Both the position numbers and the translations under genes were made by a program. This document shows, piece after piece, positions 58,250-64,000 of a stretch of DNA of 64,000 nucleotides (position 1 is its first letter; every line of letters begins with the position of its first letter). Under the pieces are notes generated by a model. The model did no database searches, was not told the DNA's origin, and saw only the letters and a program-made list of their open reading frames with translations. The stretch comes from Primulina eburnea. Taxonomy: Eukaryota; Streptophyta; Magnoliopsida; Lamiales; Gesneriaceae. The stretch is from NCBI RefSeq assembly GCF_022965805.1, contig NC_133115.1, forward strand, positions 36,881,321 to 36,945,320, in the 5' to 3' direction.

Positions 58250-61200
58250 ATGAATTCCTCAAATTTCACCCCTGTTTCACCCATAATTAATACCTGTTTG
58301 AGACCCAATCAAAATCCACTGATACTGATTGACACTACTTATCCAAAGCGAGTTTCAGGTGCCAGGGCAAGAAAAGATATAACTCAGACCAAGGCTTTGC
58401 TTTCAACCACCAAAGAGAGAGTCATGAAGGATTTCCAACAAAGAAGAGCCCTCAAAGTAAATTTCCAGTTTCAAAACACAACTTTCTGTTTTGCATTAGT
58501 GCTTCCATTTTCGTTTTTTTATTTGCTTTATTCGAACGCTACAAAAAACTTATATTAAATGCATTTACTTCAAAGTTGAGCCTTTCCCAATTTGATTAGC
58601 GTTTTTCATGTTATATATTTATTTTTCTTGAGCTGGTGAAGCTGACTTGTCTGACAGATTTGTGTGATTTTATATTTCCTCTAGATTATTTCAGGGTTGC
58701 AAAATTTGGATAAATATAATGTTGCTTCGGTGGTTATAGCTGCAGATAAGGTTGTTTTCTTTGACCTTTTTCGGCATTGTTGGCTTCACTAAAATTAGTA
58801 GTTTGAGGACGTTAAAAACATTTTTCTCTTATCTCTCTCTCTCTCTTTTTATTTTTATACCTTGGAACTTATTGTAGCATGCCCTGTCTGCTAGCTTAAA
58901 TTTACGGCGGTGTTATTCATGGATGGTTAAAGATTTAAAACCTTTTGTTTGTATTTGTTTTGCATACAGAGGGGAATAGTCCATGTTCTTCATCTTTTTC
59001 TTGCTAGACTGAAACAACTTTTGAAGAAAAATGATAGTTGAGCCTATCCCAAAGAAATAATGCTGTCTTACCTCATTTTCTCTTCTTTATACTCTCTCTA
59101 GCTAGGTCTCGCTCGCTCTCTCTCTCACACACACACACACACGAAGGTTATCTATCCCATCCCTATTTACTATCCTGGTTTGGCTCAATTTGGCAGGGAG
59201 GTGCAACTCTTGTGGATATTGCCTGCGACCCTGAGTTGGTGAAACTTGCAACTAGTTTGACTTCTCTTCCGGTAAAAACTAAGCTGATCATGGGAAGAAT
59301 TTCATTGCTTTTGTCACCGATTATTTTAACTCATATACTTAATACTAGCCTATTTTGCTGTCAGTTGTCTAAATAATAGTTGTTTGCTTTGTTCTATCAG
59401 TTCATGTGGACAACTTTTATCAGGAGCATCTAGACATATGCCAAAAAACTCTTCAGATGTAACAATATTTTGAGTAAATTTGTTCAAAGATCTTGAGAAA
59501 AGTGTCAATTGTCCGCATGTGCATGCAAATAAGTCAGATGGGTTAAAAAATATACTTGTACATGAGGATAGTTGTCGCTGGCTTCAGCGAAGCATCAAAT
59601 ATCTTGCAAAACTTGCCTATTTTTAATTTTCTAGAATTCCACGGCATTTTTATAAGTTACGAAGTATGAAATACTTCAGCTGATGACGCAAGCCACAGCT
59701 TAGCTGCCTATTGTTAGATTCATCCATCAGTCTAATTTTACCCGAATCCAACCATCCTACCGTTTTAACTCAAATTTCTTTACTTGCAGGTATGTGTTTC
59801 TTCTGTAGATCCTGCAGCATTTCCAGCAGCTGTTGAAGCAGGAGCCTTGATGGTTGGAAGCCAACTCTCTTTTGATTGTTCTGCTTTTGTATATTCTTAA
59901 AATTAATAAGTTGAAGTCATCATAAAATCATTTTATTTTCCAATCCAAGGTAAAATCTAATGTTTCAGGTCGAGATTGGGAATTATGACTCATTTTATGA
60001 GACGGGTTTGATTTTCTCTCCCGAACAGGTATTAGAAGCTCTCTGGTTGTGTAAAAACATTTTTCTTTCTGATTATATATATTTATATTAATATAGAAGT
60101 CACGAAAAATTCCTCATCTGGAAATAAATGGTCGTGAAGTTGGTTTCAAGGATTTTGTAAGTTCCCAATTTTTCCTTGTATCATTTTCTATTTTAGCATC
60201 TACTATCCTTTTGCGATACAGATCCTCAGTTTAACAAAGGAGACAAAAAAGATTCTTCCTTCTGTCACGCTGTCAGTCACTGTACCTCATACACTGAGCC
60301 TTCCTGACCAGGTTTTGTTCTGGCTTATGATGAGCATAAAGTTAATTCACTTCAAATCAAGCTTCTATTTAAGTTTCATAACATCATTTTGAGGACAACA
60401 GGTGAAACTAGCTGAACAGTTGGAACAAGAAGGTGTTGACATAATCCAGACTGAAGGAGGAAAGTTTTCGAATCCATCAAAGCCTGGTGTTCTTGGTTTA
60501 ATTGAAAAGGTAGCCTTGCCCATGCCTTAATTTTTCGCTCTACTGTACAATTATATTCCTTGATTACTTGTTTTTAAGATATACTCTGTGTTGTTAGGGA
60601 CGATAGAAAGCATGAGATGCACCTCGAATTTTAGCATGTTGTTGCCCTTTGAGGTCTTAAGGTTTGATTGAAGAACAATAGCATATTGTGAAACCATAGA
60701 AAATATACGCTGGATATCTTTTTCTTAAAGCAATACATGAATGCCAGCCACTCGTGTACCATTTTCTGTATAATGTCGTGGGATATTGTGTGCTACATTG
60801 AGCAAAATACAGTTGATATACGAATTAAAGTTGAATCATGAAATATATCCGACCATGAACTTTATATATGTCACCTGACATGGTGATAGAGCCATTAACT
60901 GTTCTTTCATACTGCCTTTTAATACTTTATTTTCCAAAAGATGATGGAATTTATAAAAGATGATAACCTTTAACAGTAGCAGGGCTTTTCTTAAAATCTT
61001 TTCTTGCATATTTTGAATCAATCAAGATCTTCAAACAAGTTATGAGAATCACATAAATCTTTGTGGCAGACTCCATGTTTTCGGTGTCATGGTTATTTAA
61101 GCATAATCAATGCAATTTGACTGAAATTGTTTGATGTTTGATGCTTGATGCTATAGGCAAGCCCAACTCTGGCAGCAGCTTATTCTATTTCGCGTGCGGT

Positions 61201-61512
61201 AAAATTACCGGTAATGTGTTCATCTGGACTAAGTTCTGTAACTGCACCCATGGCAATGGCAGCAGGAGCTTCTGGTGTGGTATGATTCAATCCTAACCCT
61301 TGAGTTTTACACTTACCATATTTATGCCATTGTTTTTTTTCCTCATCCTGTCTTAGCCGGGGAAACTTATTTATCCACAGGGTGTAGGGTCAGCAGTGAA
61401 CAAGCTCAATGATGTAGTGGCTATGATCGCAGAAGTTAAAAGCATAGCACAGTCATTGAACTTATCCACCATGGAAAAAGTTGTATTTGAAGAGAATAGT
61501 TTGAGGTTATAG
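58250..61512 (+). CDS. ycf23-like DUF561 protein, plastid-targeted
   Basis: Conserved from cyanobacteria and algal plastids to plants; function not established, predicted TIM-barrel-like fold. Nine exons in phase 0: 58250-58456, 58685-58750, 59197-59271, 59790-59852, 59969-60028, 60222-60311, 60402-60509, 61157-61279, 61381-61512; 307 residues. The N-terminus (MNSSNFTPVSPIINTCLRPN) is Ser/Thr/Asn-rich, like a transit peptide. The body runs DFQQRRALK, IISGLQNLDKYNVASVVIAA, GGATLVDIACDPELVKLA, VCVSSVDPAAFPAAVEAGAL, LSVTVPHTLSLPDQ, EGVDIIQTEGGKF, AYSISRAVKLPVMCSSGLSS and ends GVGSAVNKLNDVVAMIAEVK. All splice sites are GT-AG. An extra in-frame 60-bp candidate exon lies at 60097-60156. Confidence 0.9.
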
Positions 61513-62612
61513 TCAGAAAGCAATGTAAAGTCACGGGAGTTTGATCTAAATTTTCCCCCATCAATATCTATATAAAACAAAATTTTCGACATATTTGGAA
61601 AGTTTTGTTTAAAAAATTGTTATAAAAAAAATATTTATTAGTATTAATGTATTGACATATAACATTAAATATTTGAAAACATGTATGAAATAAATGTATA
61701 ATTAAATACGAAGTTTTTAATTTTTTTAAATTTATATTTTAATTTGATGTCTCTTGAAAACATAAACTACATTAAGTGTTTATATAACATATATAATTTC
61801 ATTTAATATTGGTTATGATTATGAGTTTTGTGATATTTTTATATATTTAGTTTTCACTACTTTATATCATATTAAATAAAATATAAATTTTATATAATAT
61901 TACGTTTTTAAGAAGAACTTCTTAAAAAACGTATAGTGAATTTTCGTATATGAACTGTCATTATATATTTTAATTAGAACTTATATAATATTTTGCAACA
62001 TGTTATAAAAAATAGATAATCTTTTTAATCAAAATTTATTCATATAATAAATAACAAAAAATCTTGAAGTTTTGAAAAATATATATCTATTGTTTAAATT
62101 TTGATAGAAAAAATAATATATGACTTTTTAGTTTTTTATTTTATTAGTAACAGCTACAATTTAATATTGGAAGATTGATATCTTTATTTAAATGTGGTTA
62201 TCTCAAATGATATAAATATTTTTATATAATATTTTTTTGTAATAACATTTAAAATTGTTTTAATAATTATTCAAACATTAATACTTAGTGATTTTAATTA
62301 TGAATTAAATAAAAAAAAGACAATGTGTGATACTCCTTCTAATAAAGTTGTCGATGATACTAGTAAAATAATTGAGACGGAGGTAGTAATTAAAAGCATT
62401 TAGAAGCACGAGAAAAGATCTGGTAGAAGCAGACAATGAATTTACTAAGCATAAAACAATGGGAGGAGAAACCAAGAACAAAACAATGAATGAATGAATA
62501 TATAAAAATAAAAAAGTTTATGAAGCAATCTATTTCATTTTTAATACCCAAAAAGTTTTCTTAACCATTATTTGTCACCACATCGTTCCCATCGAAGTAC
62601 TCGGTTTCCATC
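61513..62612. other. AT-rich interval, KASI promoter side
   Basis: No gene seen. The last few hundred bases would hold the promoter and leader of the KASI gene. Confidence 0.5.
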
Positions 62613-64000
62613 ATGCAAGCAATTCAATCTACCGCGCTTCGTTCCTCCCCGCTCGATCCCCTCCGGAAACCTCAACAATCCTCCCCTTTGCTCCGCTATA
62701 ATGCCAATACCCTCGCCAGAAGTCTCCCCTTCACTGTCTCTGCCTCCGCCGTCGTCGCGGCGCCAAAGCGCGAGACAGACCCCAAGAAGCGCGTGGTGAT
62801 TACGGGCACGGGCCTCGTCTCCGTTTTCGGAAATGATGTAGACGTGTTTTACGATAAGTTGCTTGCTGGTGAGAGCGGCATCACTCTAATAGACCGCTTT
62901 GATGCGTCCAAATTCCCCACGCGATTTGGCGGACAGATTAGGGGATTCAAATCGGACGGGTACATTGATGGGAAGAACGATAGGAGATTGGACGACTGTT
63001 TGAGGTACTGCATTGTTGCGGGGAAAAAGGCGCTCGAAAGTGCGGATCTTGGGAGTGATAAGCTTGACAAGGTAAGAGTTTATTGGGAGAATTATGGATT
63101 GATTCTATTGAAGATCCATGTGCTTTGATTTTAAGGTTTTCGAATTTGTTTTGAGTGATTTAAAAATTCTCTGTTATGAGTTTTTTTTGTTGTATGGATT
63201 TCATTTCATTCGGTGAAGTAGTTTCCTTATTCAAACTTTGGTCATTTATGCATCTGTTATTGTTCATATTCTTGTGGTGAATGGTGCTCGCTCTTCATTT
63301 CATTTTGATGAGTTTTTCTTGAATTTTTTTCTCTCGGTTTTTTGTCTCGAATTTTTTATATGGAATTCATTGCTACTTTTTTGGAACACAACGGCATTGC
63401 TAACTCTTGAAATTATGTAGTTTTGTCTTAATTGATGGCTGATCCTCCGCTTGTTACTTTACAACCATTAAAAAGCAAACTTTTTATGGTTATGAAAACT
63501 GGGATAGCAGCTGCAAATCAATGCTTTATTGCTAATATATGTAGTACACCCCTAACATGTACTAACTCTTCTGATTTTTTTTTTAAATTATTTTGATACT
63601 GTCGAGAAAATAATTATAAAATTGTTGCCATTGATTTGTTTGAAGTTGTAGGCCACCCTCTCTAATTGTTGTAGTTTGGTATTATTGCAGATTGATAAAA
63701 TTCGAGCTGGTGTTCTTGTTGGGACAGGAATGGGTGGTCTTACAGTTTTCTCTGACGGCGTTCAGGCACTTATAGAGAAAGGTCACAGGAAAATAACTCC
63801 GTTTTTCATTCCTTATGCTATAACAAACATGGCATCTGCTTTGCTTGCAATTGATCTTGGCTTGATGGGTCCAAATTACTCGATATCAACTGCTTGTGCC
63901 ACGTCAAATTATTGCTTTTATGCTGCTGCAAATCACATCCGTCGAGGTGAAGCTGATATAATGGTAGCTGGTGGAACCGAAGCGGCTATTATTCCTATTG
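62613..64000 (+). CDS. KASI: 3-oxoacyl-[acyl-carrier-protein] synthase I, plastid (partial)
   Basis: Condensing enzyme that elongates acyl-ACP from C4 to C16 in plastid fatty-acid synthesis. Exon 1 is 62613-63071 and exon 2 starts at 63691 after TTGCAG and runs off the window. The first ~50 residues are a Ser/Pro-rich transit peptide (MQAIQSTALRSSPLDPLRKP). The mature part opens KKRVVITGTGLVSVFGNDVD. The active-site Cys lies in NYSISTACATSNYCFYAAAN, followed by HIRRGEADIMVAGGTEAAII. These motifs match KASI rather than KASII or KASIII. His residues of the catalytic triad lie beyond the right edge. Confidence 0.95.

Overview
Plant nuclear DNA, almost certainly from a eudicot. The evidence is GT-AG introns in every host gene, a nuclear tRNA-Leu, plant-only families (WRKY, PUP, FLS2, X8/PDCB, plastid KASI, plastid ycf23-like) and a dense load of LTR retrotransposons, a CACTA element, a Helitron candidate and MITEs. 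A repeated ~180 bp MITE containing GTGAGACGGTCTCA, and the general look of the genes, make me lean towards an asterid of the Lamiales/Gesneriaceae kind. That is an impression from memory, not a measurement.

Layout. 33-966 (-): X8-domain (callose-binding, PDCB-like) gene, cut by the left window edge. 2.29-3.79 kb: decayed repeat. 3794-16464: a CACTA (En/Spm) transposon with matching CACTACAAAAAAACGCT termini, clustered GCGACGGTTT/AAACCGTCGC subterminal repeats, a DUF4216-type tail of the tnpD transposase and a nearly complete tnpA gene. tnpA is split by a 7.8 kb Ty3/gypsy chromovirus-like element (6860-14674, TSD CCTAT, LTRs ~1.57 kb) whose own gag-pol is frameshifted. 17802-20582 (+): pterin-4a-carbinolamine dehydratase, 7 exons. 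20.6-26 kb: AT-rich, MITEs and SSRs. 26072-27371 (+): group IIc WRKY. 30211-31638 (+): purine permease. 33212-34186 (-): ALG14 pseudogene. 35189-38782 (-): FLS2-type flagellin receptor kinase. 39374-45565 (-): a very young Ty1/copia element (LTRs read as identical, gag and pol both open). 45642-45721 (-): tRNA-Leu(TAG). 46016-46296: small Helitron candidate. 46526-49725 (-): GH3 beta-xylosidase (BXL3/4 type), 6 exons. 51.1-52.5 kb: palindromic retroelement wreck with an internally duplicated gag remnant. 54017-54256 (+): 79-aa membrane protein. 56725-56856: orphan AHL (PPC) exon. 58250-61512 (+): ycf23/DUF561 protein, 9 exons. 62613-64000 (+): KASI, running off the right edge.

The host genes do not form a pathway. 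Themes are cell wall and apoplast (X8 protein, BXL), immunity (FLS2, WRKY) and plastid metabolism (ycf23, KASI). The most unusual material lies in the mobile elements: (1) the copia element carries, between its primer-binding site and gag, what looks like a complete small plant gene (TATA box, leader, 51-codon hydrophobic ORF); (2) its gag and pol are both open and in the same frame but separated by about 126 bp of stop-rich sequence, so how pol is expressed is unclear; (3) the CACTA/gypsy nest is resolved to the base. No wholly new multi-gene system was recognised. No CRISPR, operon or bacterial signal is present.
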